A stretch of 64,000 nt of DNA from Chryseobacterium sp. E1 (GTDB lineage Bacteria; Bacteroidota; Bacteroidia; Flavobacteriales; Weeksellaceae): assembly GCA_019203745.1 (NCBI GenBank), contig CP078104.1:1772501-1836500 (forward strand), given 5' to 3'. The position numbers were made by a program, and so were the translations under genes. The notes beneath the pieces were generated by a model. The model had not been told where the DNA came from. It searched no databases and worked only from the letters and a program-made list of their open reading frames with translations. This document shows, in pieces, positions 45,526 to 55,675 of the stretch (its first letter is position 1; each line of letters starts with the position of its first letter).

Positions 45526-46380
45526 ATGAAAGGATCAGCCGCTATATTTGTATTTCTGACATTATTTCTTCTGTTGATCAGCTGCAAAGATAAAAGGTCA
45601 GCTTCGGAGAGCATATCAGTTTTAATAAAGAGACTGACCTCTCTTACGGACCTGATTCTGATCAGGTGATGGACCTATATATTCCCCACAAAAAGGAGAT
45701 ACCACAAGAGAAGCCTTCATCGTAATCCACGGTGGTGGTTGGCGTGCCGGAAACAAATCTCAATTGACTTTCTTTACCCTTTCCCTGATGAAAAAGTTCC
45801 CGGAGCATATTTTTGTGAATATGAATTACAGGCTCGCTTCGGAAACGAATTATGCATTACCCAACCAGCTTTATGATATTCGGGAGGTTTCTCAGCTTTT
45901 AACGAAAAAATTAGGCTACAGTCCGAAGCTGATTTTATTGGGAAACAGTGCCGGGGGCATTTATCAATGCTGTATGCTTATCATTCCGATCCTCTGAAAA
46001 AGGTTAAAGCAGTCATTAATATCGTAGGACCTGCAGATCTCTCTGATCAGAGTTTCAGAAATTACCAGGAATATTCTTTTGTAGAAAGAAGGCTTGTAGA
46101 TCCCCGTGTCCCGGAGCCCGGAATTTCCCGGATAGATTTTGCCAGCCCTATCCGCTGGATTGATCACACATCACCTCCTACTTTGTCCTACTACGGAACA
46201 ACGGACCGTGTTATCCCCTTTACACAAGGTAAAATTCTGGATTCTGTCTTAACCCAAAATAATGTTATGCATGAAAGCTACTCCTTTAAGGGTGGCCACC
46301 TGGACTGGGACCAGTCTCCGAATGATACCTTCCTGATTGACAAAATAGACCTTTTCCTTAAACATATTGATAAGAAATAA
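45526..46380 (+). CDS. Lipoprotein alpha/beta hydrolase, BD-FAE-like (frameshifted)
   Basis: About 285 residues. A lipobox (FLLLISCKDK) after a hydrophobic start predicts a lipoprotein. Alpha/beta-hydrolase motifs: FIVIHGGGWRAGNKS (oxyanion HGGG), LLGNSAGGHLS (nucleophile Ser, after repair near 45958), TTDRVIPF (acid) and GGHLDWD (His). Similar to acetyl- or feruloyl-esterases of polysaccharide use. Breaks near 45612, 45690 and 45958. Convergent with the GH43 gene. Confidence 0.83.
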
Positions 46381-46386
46381 ATGCTT

Positions 46387-46530
46387 TGGAGGTAAGCAGA
46401 AGCAAGAGGCAGGAAATTATTATACACTCTCATTTCAATCGTAATTATAGATTAAAAAATCATATAAACTTGTAATAGTTATACCTTTCACTCAAAGTAC
46501 TTCCTACTTCCGGCCTCCAGCTTCCTGACC
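46387..46530. repeat. Inverted pair of heptad-periodic arrays
   Basis: GGAGGTAAGCAGAAGCAAGA (from 46390) and, facing it, ACTTCCTACTTCCGGCCTCC (from about 46497) are roughly complementary purine/pyrimidine tracts with 7-bp periodicity, in the convergent spacer between the esterase and GH43 genes. They could fold into a long imperfect hairpin. Confidence 0.5.
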
Positions 46531-48280
46531 TTATTCAGATTTCACAATTTCAGTTCTCTCAGACATTCCGTTAGCATTGAAAGCTTCAATCTGGAAATAA
46601 TAGGCATCCGTTCTGTCTGCACCTGTAAAGAAATATTCATTCTTACCGTATACCATAATGCTGCCGTACATTTTGTCAGGCGATTTTCCCCAGTAGATCA
46701 CATAACCGTCAGCTTCCGGGTTCTGCTGCCATTTCATCCAGATACTTCTTCTTTCACCATATTTTTAGGATCAGATCTCAACGGAACAAATCCCTGTACT
46801 TTTCCTGGTTTTTCTCCTGCTCCCTTTCCAAATACCCTGAAACCGCTCAGAGCAAATTTTCCGGTAGGCATTTTAAGATTTTCCATTTTAAGGAATCTTG
46901 CTTTTGCAGGTTTTTCCAGTTCAACATAATCGTGGGGAACATCTTTTGTATTTTTGCTTTTATCAACAATAACGTTCCATTTTTTGCCGTCATTGGATCC
47001 GTAAATCTTATACTGATGCATCTTCCTGAGGTTTTCCCCATAAACTCGGCATCCTGATCAGCATAATTGATCTGAATGGCATTAATGGCAGAAACTTCAC
47101 CAAGATCCGTCTGAAACCATTCCCCGGAATTTCCGGTTTTAGCACTCCAATAGGTTTTAATATCTTCATCTACGGCATAATTAGGCTGATATCCTCCCAA
47201 AGTGGATGACACCTGAACCGGTTTGTTGTAATTCAGCAGCATCCATCCGGCAAAAAGTCCTTTTGTAAAATCTTTTCCCTGAGCATACTGAGGAAGGTAA
47301 GTCGGATAATCACCATAGGCCGTATTGCAGTACATTACATCATCTTTATCAAAGCCTGCAGGCCAGATTCCCAGCCTTCTTTCAAAATTATTTTTAGTGG
47401 AAATAAAAATGGTTGAAACATGCCACCAGTTTTTGTAATTGTCTTCAAAAGTGGCTCCGTGCCCTGCCCCTCTGGCAAAACCTCCCGGCTTATAGGAAAA
47501 AGGGTTGTGCTGCTGATACTGAAGCCTTCCAACGGACTTTTACTCACATATACTCCATCAGAATATCCGCTGAATTCCGTTGCCGGGGCTCCATACTGCA
47601 TATAATATTTTCCGTTATGCTTAGTCATCCAGGCACCTTCAACAAAAGGCTGAAGGAAAACATTGTCATTGTACTCCCGAATCTTTCCCATCCATGATCT
47701 TCAGGTTTTAGCTTGATGATCGGTTTTACAAATCCTTCTGACTGAAGATTTTTGACTTTAACTTCGGTTCCCAGTAAAGGCCATTCATTACTGGATCCCC
47801 AGTACAGGTACAGTTTATTTTTATCTTCATCGTAATGAAATGCGGGATCCCAGGCACCTACTTTCAAAGTATCCACTGCTATTTTCCAATCGTCTTTGGT
47901 AGGATTGGTGCTCTTCCAGATCGGGAAATCCTGTTCCCATGTGGAGCCGTAGACATACAGGGTATCTTTCATTGCCCATACTGCAGGAGCATTCAGATCA
48001 TGAATATATTTATTGTCTCTGAGAAATTTTCTTTTAACGAACTTCCAGTCGAGCATATCATCGCTATACCAGTAACCTTCCTGATTGGTAGAAAAAGAAA
48101 GAGTTTATCTTTAAAATTGACAATTACCGGATCGGCAGTAGCACGGTGTTTTCCCTGTTTGGAAAAGGCTTCAAAAGGGGTATAACCATAATCGATATTG
48201 ATAGGATTACAGAATGTCTTCTGCTGTCCGTTTGCCCATATTCCCAGGAAAATGGCTAATGATAAAAGGTATTGTCTCAT
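46531..48280 (-). CDS. GH43 family protein with F5/8-type and Fn3-like modules (frameshifted)
   Basis: About 585 residues, secreted (signal peptide MRQYLLSLAIFLGIWANGQ). GH43-type five-blade propeller: HRATADPVIVNFKDKLFLF, HDLNAPAVWAMKDTLYVYGS (second carboxylate), GAWDPAFHYDEDKNKLYLYW and FVEGAWMTKHNGKYYMQY. Then a discoidin-like domain (LGGYQPNYAVDEDIKTYWSA, GEWFQTDLGEVSAINAIQI) and an Fn3-like end (QQNPEADGYVIYWGKSPD). Breaks near 48100, 47690, 47515, 47015 and 46740. Probably an arabinosidase/xylosidase-type hydrolase. Last gene of the speD-containing run, but functionally may be separate. Confidence 0.84.
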
Positions 48281-48308
48281 TTTTAGATTTTTAACATTCA
48301 GGACAAAG

Positions 48309-49331
48309 TTAGCTAACTTTTTCGGTTTCTTCCAGATAAAACCGTCCAGAAGATAATGGGTAAGCTGTGGAACCACCAATAAAGGGATCAGGAACTGAAG
48401 TACGGTTTCGGGCACAGTAAGATCAAGTGAAAAATGTTCATTCCAGACGAGGGTTTCCCATAAGAATTCTTCAAGCAGGGCAAAACACAGGATCACCCCG
48501 ATAAACAGGAATATTCCCATGGCAGATTTAAAGATGAGCAATCTGTCCAGCTGATGATTGTCTTCTGCCTGATCTCCCGGATATAGATCAGTGCAACGTA
48601 AGGAATCCCATGTGAGACGACGTTCAGAAAGGTAAAAAGAAGGTCATTATTAAAGTAAACAATTCCAAAATACCAGGAAAGGAATGTTCCGGTGATAAGG
48701 GATGTTTTAGGGATGTTCAGCTTTTTTGTTTTAAAAGTTTCATCAGCTGTTTTTGCGATCCAGATGATCAGTATGGCAAAGTACAGCGGTGTAGCAATGC
48801 GCAGGTAATCCGGAAGGTTCTGAAGCCAGTTAAACTCATTGCTGACAAACCATGTAAAGGCTCTCGGGGTTTTAAACCAATATAACATGGGAAAAATTGT
48901 AGCGCTGTAAACGGCCACCTCATCAATCCTCTTTCTCCAGTTATTCGGTTCAAAGCGTGCATAGATTCGCATAAAACCATACTGCTGACGTATGAAATGG
49001 AATACAGCAATCAATGCCAGTACTGACCAGAAAGTGAGCCCTCCCAACTGGAATAAAGCAATCCCAAGTCCCCAGCTCAATAAAGGAATTCCGATATACA
49101 AAAGTTTTCTCTTCTGTACTTCTCCTTTTACAAAATACGTTTTGAACAGTGTAGAATAAACATGGGCTACATCTACAAATACAATGAGGAAAAGCCATGT
49201 ATAAAAAGAATAGCTGTTTTCAAGTGCCTGAATCTGCTTCTGAAAGATGAAAATGATCAGCAATACCAAAAAGGCGGAGATAATATAAACCACCAGTCTG
49301 TTTTCGCATTATGTATCCAAGGCTGTTTCAT
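48309..49331 (-). CDS. Multi-pass membrane protein of the speD cluster (frameshifted)
   Basis: About 341 residues with about 9-10 hydrophobic segments (VLLIIFIFQKQ, FYTWLFLIVFVDVAHVYSTL, LIAVFHFIRQQYGFMRIY, TPLYFAILIIWIAKT, VLQFLIPLLVVPQLTHYLLD). Conserved-looking histidines occur within helices (VDVAHVYS, AVFHFIRQQYGF, VVSHGIPYV, LTHYLLDGF). No family recognised. Breaks near 49290, 48570 and in the A5 run at 48318-48322; restoring that ends the protein KKPKKVS at 48309 and removes a false fusion with GH43. Start 2 bp after the oxidase stop. Confidence 0.7.
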
Positions 49332-49333
49332 TT

Positions 49334-50926
49334 CTATGATATCATTTGTGCCGCTGTTCTGGCTCCCTGATAAAAGGCTTCTTCAAAAATAGATATTCCT
49401 GAGAGATCAGAATGGGCAAAAAATATTTTATTGCCAATAGTTTCTTTGGCTGTTTGAGCTGCTTTTCCAAAAATCTGTCCGGGAACCGGAGCAATCATGG
49501 CATGACCTATTTTATGGAATTGCATTTCCAGAATAAAGTCCTCTATCATCGGATGTGCTTTCTTCAGATCTTCTAAAACTAAAGTTTTCAGTTCAGCCTC
49601 TTTCATTGCATAGAGTCCTTTTCTTGCCTTTTTACAATCTGCTGTAGAAAAGCTTTTGTAATAAGTAATCACCTTTTCTCCAAGGATCTGGTTGATGTTC
49701 TGATGCTGATCATAAATATATCCCAAACCCGAAGAACCATAGATCACATTATCCCAGGCCAGTTCTTCATCGCCCCGAATTCATTCCGGAGTGTAATAGT
49801 GGTAAGAAGCCAGGGAACATAATGAAATGATGATGCTTTTTTATTATCAAAGATTCTTTCATTCACAAACTGTGGCGTAGCAAACAAGACTTTCTCTGCG
49901 ATGATCTTCTTTGTTTTTTCCGAAGAATTATCAAAGCTCAATACTTCAACTTTATTATTGATTTTTACATCAAAGACCAGATGTCCGGATAAATGCTTTT
50001 CCTCTGTGTATTTTAAAAAATGCCGGGTCAGTCTGGCGTTTCCTTCCGGCCATGTGAATACCTGATCTTTATAGGTTTTGCTCCAGTTATTCTTCCTTCC
50101 GGCAAAGTAATGGATTCCCGCCCAGGCTGAAACATAGTCTATTCCCAATCCGTAATCGTCCTGCAGGAGTAATCCAATAGCCACAACAACTCTTCCGACT
50201 GGAAATGCTGTTGTTTAAGCCAATCCCTGAAAAGAATATTTTCTAATTGTACCACCTCATCTTCCTTACTGGAATCATGCACGGGAATGGCAAACCAATA
50301 TTTCCCTTCACTGTCTTTTCTGATGCGGAACTCATCCATCTTTTTGAAAAAACGGGTAAGTTCGTTCTGGGTAGCAGCTGAAATTCCTTTTGTGGAACCA
50401 CATCATTCTGCCATGAATTTTTGAAGAACAGTCTCTCCTGCTGTGGAAAGGTCATCTGGTATTCATCCAGAACAGGCTCTCCGTTCTCTTCTGTTCCGAG
50501 ACAAATTCCGCTTTCTTTCAGGAATTCTATGATTTCTGTATTTTCTTTATTGGGTAATGGTAAATAGTGAGCTCCCAGAGGGAATTTCGAGAATGTATTC
50601 TGCCCGTTGGAAGAGTTTCCACCCAAATGGTTTTCCATTTCCAAAAGCAGATAATCTTTCTCATGATTCTGATTAAAGAATCTGCAGGCAGAAAGTCCAG
50701 AAATCCCACCGCCTACAACGAGATATTTTGTGTGGATAACTTCTGAAAACTGTGGAAAGTCTTTTGCCCACAGCTTGTGTCCCAATACGTGATCGGTTCC
50801 TGTAATTTTAAGCAGTAAGGATTTTACCTTCTTTCCGCAATACTGCAGAAAAGGGATCATCAGGCTACCTAAAAATATAGTTTTAAGGAAATCCTTTCTA
50901 CTGTACCTTGCCCCACTCTTCATCAA
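49334..50926 (-). CDS. FAD-dependent amine-oxidase-like protein (frameshifted)
   Basis: About 531 residues. The N-terminus (YSRKDFLKTIFLGSLMIPFL) looks like a Tat-like signal with RK in place of RR, or a membrane anchor. Dinucleotide-binding motif VVGGGISGLSACRFF at about residue 70, then MENHLGGNSSNG (acidic end of the Rossmann strand, GG doublet). Later blocks VFTWPEGNARLTRHFLKYT and NKIFFAHSDLSGISIFEEAF (FAD C-terminal motif) fit the NAD(P)/FAD oxidoreductase-amine oxidase family. Breaks near 50350, 50165 and 49775. Overlaps the aminopropyltransferase-like gene by 29 bp; likely oxidises an amine made by it. Confidence 0.85.
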
Positions 50927-52410
50927 AATAACGGACTAATATCTGGTTATCCAGACGGTTAACTTCTACATCTTTCACCTTCATATCTTTGTTGAAATAA
51001 GACATCTGTGGAAAGTTGTAATCATAGTACTTTAAGTTGGTAAGCCTTCTGTAAATTCTGTTATTGACAGGTTCAAATGAAGCCATTGAGAATCCCCATT
51101 CCCCAAATGAGGGTACATAGGTATGATAGGCTGCCGTGAAGGGGAAGATCTGATTGATCGTTTTTTCTATACACCAGAAAGATTTGGGTGCAAAGTATGG
51201 TGAAGTAGTCTGAACCACAATTTTTGTATCAAGGGTAGCAAGCTTCTCAAGTTCTTTATAAAACTGTAAGGAATATAGTTTTCCTAAGCTGTAATTAGAC
51301 GGGTCAGGAAAGTCTATGATGATGACATCAAACTTCTTTTTGTTCTCTTTCACCCAAATGTAAGCATCTTTATTGATCACTTCCACTTTGGGATCAGAAA
51401 AAGAATTTTGGTTCAGCCTGCGCATCGTTTCATTGTTCTTAAAAAACTGAGTCATTTCACCATCAAGGTCTACAAGGGTAATTTTTTTGACGCCTTTGTA
51501 TTTCAATACTTCTCTTGCAGCAAAACCATCTCCACCTCCAAGGATCAGGATCTGATCAATATTTTTGGCCATAGACATTGCCGGATGTACCAAAGCTTCA
51601 TGGTAACGGTATTCATCTGTGGATGAAAACTGTAAGTTGTTATTTAAATATAAACGGAATTCATGGGTATTCCTTGTCAATACAATTCTTTGGTAAGGTG
51701 AACTTTTGGTAAACACTACATTTTCACCATATAGCTTCTCTTCTGAATAAGACAAAATCCTATCTGAAAAGAAGAAAAGCCCCAACAAAAAGGCAAATGC
51801 ACCAATTGATTTCACTTTTAGAGAAAGCGGTTTCGACAGTTCTTTAGTAAGGTAATAACAAAGAAATATGGCAATAGAAACATTGATCAGTCCAAAAACA
51901 ACGGTGTTTTTACGATGCCCAGTTTCGGAATCAAAACCAGCGGAAAAAGAATTGATGCCAGTAAAGCACCGATATAATCGAATGCAAAGACATTTGAAAC
52001 TAAATCTTTAAACTGCACTCTGTCTTTCAGAATATTCATCAGAAGCGGAATTTCCACCCCTACCAGACATCCGGTAAAAAAGACAAAAAGATACAGAACA
52101 CTTTCAAAATGTGCCAAGGTATTGAAGAGAATAAAAAGAACCACAGAGCTGATTCCTCCTACAACTCCCACCAGGATCTCAATCTCAACGAATTTATCGA
52201 TGAGGTTTCCCTTAATGAATTTCGCAAGATAGGAGCCTACTCCCATCGAAAATAAATAAACGCCAATGATGAAGGAAAACTGCTTTACAGAATCTCCCAG
52301 AAGGTAGCTTGCCAGTGCTCCGCCACCAACTCATAAATCAACCCGCATGTAGCAATAACAAATACCGAAAACAATAAAAGCAGCTCAAGAGGGATCCTCT
52401 TTTTATCCAT
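50898..52410 (-). CDS. Membrane-fused spermidine-synthase-like protein (frameshifted)
   Basis: About 505 residues: N-terminal half with about 7 membrane segments (FSFIIGVYLFSMGVGSYLAK, LVGVVGGISSVVLFILFNTL, FVFFTGCLVGVEIPLLMNI, FAFDYIGALLASILFPLVLI), C-terminal half an aminopropyltransferase fold: YQRIVLTRN, LQFSSTDEYRYHEALVHPAM, ILILGGGDGFAAREVLKY, DLDGEMTQFF, DVIIIDFPDPSNYSLGKLYS. The YHE and D.PDP motifs are those of spermidine synthases. Breaks near 52335 and 51875. It overlaps DUF350 by 8 bp. Product may be a polyamine or an aminopropylated lipid or surface compound; not known. Confidence 0.88.
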
Positions 52411-52618
52411 GTATTGCAGCGCTTATGATCATTGAAATCCCGATGATAAATGCCCCGAATACAATTGCCAGTGCAATATTTTTATTCTGTGCAATCTCGT
52501 GCCATGTTTTTTCCGGAGTGAGTTTTTCTATAACGAAATAGCATACCAGCAGAATGGCAATTCCTAAAAATGAATAAAGAACTGAATTGAATATTGGTAA
52601 TAGATTGATGTTGTCCAT
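52403..52618 (-). CDS. DUF350 membrane protein
   Basis: Intact, 71 residues with two membrane segments (SVLYSFLGIAILLVCYFVIE, NIALAIVFGAFIIGISMIIS). Matches a single DUF350 unit, a family of unknown function known in some genomes beside spermidine-synthase-like genes. Its stop overlaps the start of the aminopropyltransferase-like gene. Confidence 0.85.
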   Translation of the reverse strand: MDNINLLPIFNSVLYSFLGIAILLVCYFVIEKLTPEKTWHEIAQNKNIALAIVFGAFIIGISMIISAAIHG

Positions 52619-52629
52619 AGTTTTATATT

Positions 52630-52836
52630 TTATTTGTGATAATATCTGTAAAATCCTACTCCACTTCCTCTGGAATGGCTTCTGGTGGTTCCGTCACGAT
52701 AGGTTTCTGTTTTGGCACAGTCGCAGACCTGATTTCCCTGATAGGTAAGGTATACAAACCATGACAGGAAAAAGCCACCAAGCAGGCAGAGGATCCAGTT
52801 TTGTCTTATATAGTCTAAAATATTGGTGATCATCAT
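52630..52836 (-). CDS. Small membrane protein of the speD cluster
   Basis: Intact, 68 residues: one membrane segment (WILCLLGGFFLSWFVYLTY) then a short polar tail with CDCAKTETYRDGTTRSHSRG and an aromatic end GFYRYYHK. No family recognised. Start overlaps the upstream gene's stop by 4 bp and it lies 11 bp before DUF350, so it is surely part of the operon. Confidence 0.72.
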   Translation of the reverse strand: MMITNILDYIRQNWILCLLGGFFLSWFVYLTYQGNQVCDCAKTETYRDGTTRSHSRGSGVGFYRYYHK

Positions 52837-53699
52837 GATGGAGAATAAGGTGAATTTGAGCTATTGTTCCATTTTTTAACATTGAAAAAATGTTTTCCGA
52901 TAAGCATTGCTACAAAAAGGGCAACCATTATAAACAGAATAAATCCGAAATTCCAGAATGATACGGGAAGCCAGGTAGCTTTAAGCTGTACATAAGTATT
53001 GCTTGAAATGGGATCTGTAGTGAGCTTTGGAGCTTCAGCATTAATCAGAGAGTCCAGCTTTTGGGTCCCGAAAGACGCCTTTGTCAACCGGGCAACTTCC
53101 GACGTATCTTTTTCCAGTGTCTTCCCGTCTGCAAAGCTTGTCGTCTGCCCCTTATAGATATCGGTAATTTCTATGGTTCCTGATTTATCCCGTGATATCA
53201 TCACTTTTGAATCCGGTGACTGAAGGTTGGAAAAGGTAGGTAAAGAGCCTTCCTTCTCTGCAGAAATAAGAAAATGATAGTTTCCGGAACCTACTCCGCA
53301 AAGATTAAATTCTTCGGCCTGGCTTCCTTCTGACCAGCTTTCTCCATCTTCATAGCCATGATATTGTTCGATATCTCTGGAGGTATAGATAATTTCATTG
53401 GTTTTTTCATTCACAAGGCTCAGCTGGATATTGGCCCACGAATTATCCACTCCTGAAAATGCATTTACCTTTAATGGTGCCGAACCTCCTGAAAGGGTAA
53501 AGCTTTTGCTGACCATTTCCTTATCCTGTACATCAGCGAAATTGATGGTCTCTGCAAAAACGGTTTCATTGGTTCTTGAAGTATATACATACATCTGAAG
53601 CAGACATATGAGCAATGCCGCTATACAAAAGATATTGATGGCCTGCCTTGTATCTACGTAATATGGCTGCACGATCCCTATTCCGGTATAAAATGGCAT
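52833..53699 (-). CDS. Two-pass membrane protein with extracytoplasmic domain
   Basis: Intact, 288 residues. Membrane segments at about 20-38 (AINIFCIAALLICLLQMYVY) and 247-266 (FWNFGFILFIMVALFVAMLI) enclose a beta-rich domain (SFTLSGGSAPLKVNAFSGVD, WANIQLSLVNEKTNEIIY, CGVGSGNYHFLISAEKEG) that would face the periplasm. This architecture resembles the partner proteins next to DUF4178 genes, but I cannot name the family. Start 5 bp after DUF4178. Confidence 0.72.
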   Translation of the reverse strand: MPFYTGIGIVQPYYVDTRQAINIFCIAALLICLLQMYVYTSRTNETVFAETINFADVQDKEMVSKSFTLSGGSAPLKVNAFSGVDNSWANIQLSLVNEKTNEIIYTSRDIEQYHGYEDGESWSEGSQAEEFNLCGVGSGNYHFLISAEKEGSLPTFSNLQSPDSKVMISRDKSGTIEITDIYKGQTTSFADGKTLEKDTSEVARLTKASFGTQKLDSLINAEAPKLTTDPISSNTYVQLKATWLPVSFWNFGFILFIMVALFVAMLIGKHFFNVKKWNNSSNSPYSPS

Positions 53700-53704
53700 A
53701 TTCG

Positions 53705-54287
53705 CTATTTTAAAAGCTCTTTGACTTTATCCTTGGGAATGTGGGCTCCATAGAAATACTGTATTTTTTTCCGGTTTTCTCCTGAGAGATCATACGGGTT
53801 CCATTGACGTATTCTTTGTAGGTAGCAAGACTGAAATCCAGCTTTTCATCAAAAAGCCTGCAGCAGCATGAATGCTGCATTGGGAAGTTTCATACCAACG
53901 GTAATTTCTTCCGGCATAGGTGGCAATTTGGGAATCTTTACTTTTAAAATCATCAGCCGGTATCGGTATCAGGAATACCCAATGCCCGTCACTTTCACTC
54001 AAAAAGGCATCATTACCTTTGCTGTCTTTAAGATAATATTCACGCCAGAAAATACTGGATCCATATTTCCTTACAATAATTGCGGTAACGGTATATTCCG
54101 TATCTCCGATTTTACCTTTCTGTCCGATATCCAGTACAACATTTTCAGTGGGTACTTTCAGATGTCTGGCATGGTTATTTAATGCTACATCAATGAGATG
54201 GGAACAGGTTTGACAAACATATTCCCTGACAGGAAATGTAAGGTCTAATTTATTTTCCGAATCGCATGCTGGGCAGACATAATGCAT
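53705..54287 (-). CDS. Zinc-ribbon DUF4178 protein (frameshifted)
   Basis: About 195 residues. N-terminal zinc ribbon with CPACDSENKLDLTF and CQTCSHLI, then a DUF4178-like beta domain (IGDTEYTVTAIIVRKYGSSI, WREYYLKDSKGNDAFLSESD, GHWVFLIPI). Two breaks near 53852 and 53768; the restored end reads QYFYGAHIPKDKVKELLK and stops at 53705. Cytoplasmic. DUF4178 is of unknown function; its place between speD and membrane proteins suggests a scaffold or sensor in this system. Confidence 0.82.
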
Positions 54288-54290
54288 ATT

Positions 54291-54650
54291 CTATCTGTAA
54301 ATTTTGTGTTTCTGAATGGTATTAGCTTTAAAATATTGAACCACCTCATCAGCTATCTGCTCTACTTTTGCCGTGTTATCCTGAGTATAATTACAAAGAA
54401 AAACATCAAACGTAAGCTGTCTGAATTCCGGCCATGTATGAATACAAAGATGTGATTCTTTCAGGCATACCGCTGAAGTAAAACTATGGTTTTCAAAAAC
54501 ATGAGTGGTAATTCCTACAATTTCCACTTCTTTGGTTCTCAGAATATGTTCTGTAAATTCCAGAAAACCTTCGCTGTCTAATAACAAATCTTCCGACTCT
54601 GTTTCCAAAGTCAGAAGAATATGTAAACCTTTATTTGATAATGGGTTCAA
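54291..54650 (-). CDS. speD: S-adenosylmethionine decarboxylase proenzyme
   Basis: Intact, 119 residues, prokaryotic class 1B type. The self-cleavage site is in VCLKESHLCIHTWPE: cleavage before the Ser of ES yields the pyruvoyl cofactor, with the catalytic His in the same segment and the Cys (C in LNY-like FLCNYTQ) downstream. Makes decarboxylated SAM, the aminopropyl donor for spermidine-synthase-type enzymes, here encoded four genes downstream. It is 3 bp before DUF4178 and 20 bp after ctlX. Confidence 0.95.
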   Translation of the reverse strand: MNPLSNKGLHILLTLETESEDLLLDSEGFLEFTEHILRTKEVEIVGITTHVFENHSFTSAVCLKESHLCIHTWPEFRQLTFDVFLCNYTQDNTAKVEQIADEVVQYFKANTIQKHKIYR

Positions 54651-54670
54651 TTAATTTTTTCGTAAATATA

Positions 54671-55593
54671 TTATTTTTTTGGAAGAAAAACCTCAGCAAG
54701 CATACATCTTGCACTTCCGCCTCCGTTTACTTCGATCGTATTCAGGTCTGAATAGATGATTTCACAGTATTTTTCTATGGCTGCTACCTGTTCATGCATT
54801 AGAGATTGATAAGCGGTCTGACTCATTACCAGGAACTTTTCCCCATCTTTATTTTGAACCTGAAGCATATTTCCTGCAAACTGCTGCATCTGCTCTTCAG
54901 AAATTTCAACAATCTCTTTTCCTGAGTTTTTGATGGTTTCAATTACCTTTTCTCTTTCCAGCTCATCATCAATACAATCAAGGCATATCACCACAAACCG
55001 GTCTGCAACGCACATCATTACATTGGTGTGGTATATCGGCAGCCTTTCTGTACCTACTGTTTGATAAGAATGGAAAACGACCGGTGTGAAGCCGTATTTT
55101 GTACAGAATTCCCTGAACAGTTTTTCATCCAGTCTTAAAGAAACCGAACCATATGCAATTTTATTATCATGATCAAAGATCATACTGCCTGTTCCTTCCA
55201 GAAAATGCCCTGAGTTTCAGAGAATGACCAGTCATCAATTTCATCAATTTCAAATCCAAGGTTTTCGATGCTTTCAAGAATATCTTCTCTTCGCTCCACT
55301 CTTCTGTTGGATGCGAACATCGGATATAAAACTACTTTTCCGTCTTTATGGAAACTCACCCAGTTATTGGGGAAAATGGAATCCGGGGTATGAGGATCCA
55401 ATGTATCTTTTATGGTAATCACATTGATTCCTTTTCCTCTAAGCTTTCCTACAAAAGTATTGAACTCTGCCAGAGCTTTTGACTGGATATCAGAACCTGT
55501 CTGCTCCACCTGGAAATAATTATTTTTCGCCGTTTCTGCGTTGTAGCCGAAAGCGATCGGCTCTATCATTAGTACTGTATCTGTTGTTTGCAT
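54671..55593 (-). CDS. Citrulline/arginine-type hydrolase, CtlX-like (frameshifted)
   Basis: Guanidino-group-modifying (arginine deiminase-fold) enzyme of about 308 residues. Motifs: SIFPNNWVSFHKDGKVVLYPM (substrate loop), LEGTGSMIFDHDNKIAY (Glu, after repair near 55208), IYHTNVMMCVADRFVVICLD (catalytic His) and NGGGSARCMLAEVF (catalytic Cys). Resembles proteins annotated as citrulline utilization hydrolase CtlX. One break. Lies 20 bp upstream of speD, so likely co-transcribed. The true substrate is not certain. Confidence 0.82.
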
Positions 55594-55675
55594 TTTTTTG
55601 ATTTAAAAATTAAAAGATTGAAGATTGAAAGATTATAACACTTCCACTTTCAAACCCCAAAACACTCCTACCCGA

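Noticed and set aside
46531..48280. GH43 gene as part of a polysaccharide utilization locus with the two barrels
   Set aside because: No SusD-like gene or regulator is present, and it is on the opposite strand in the speD run; the link is not supported.
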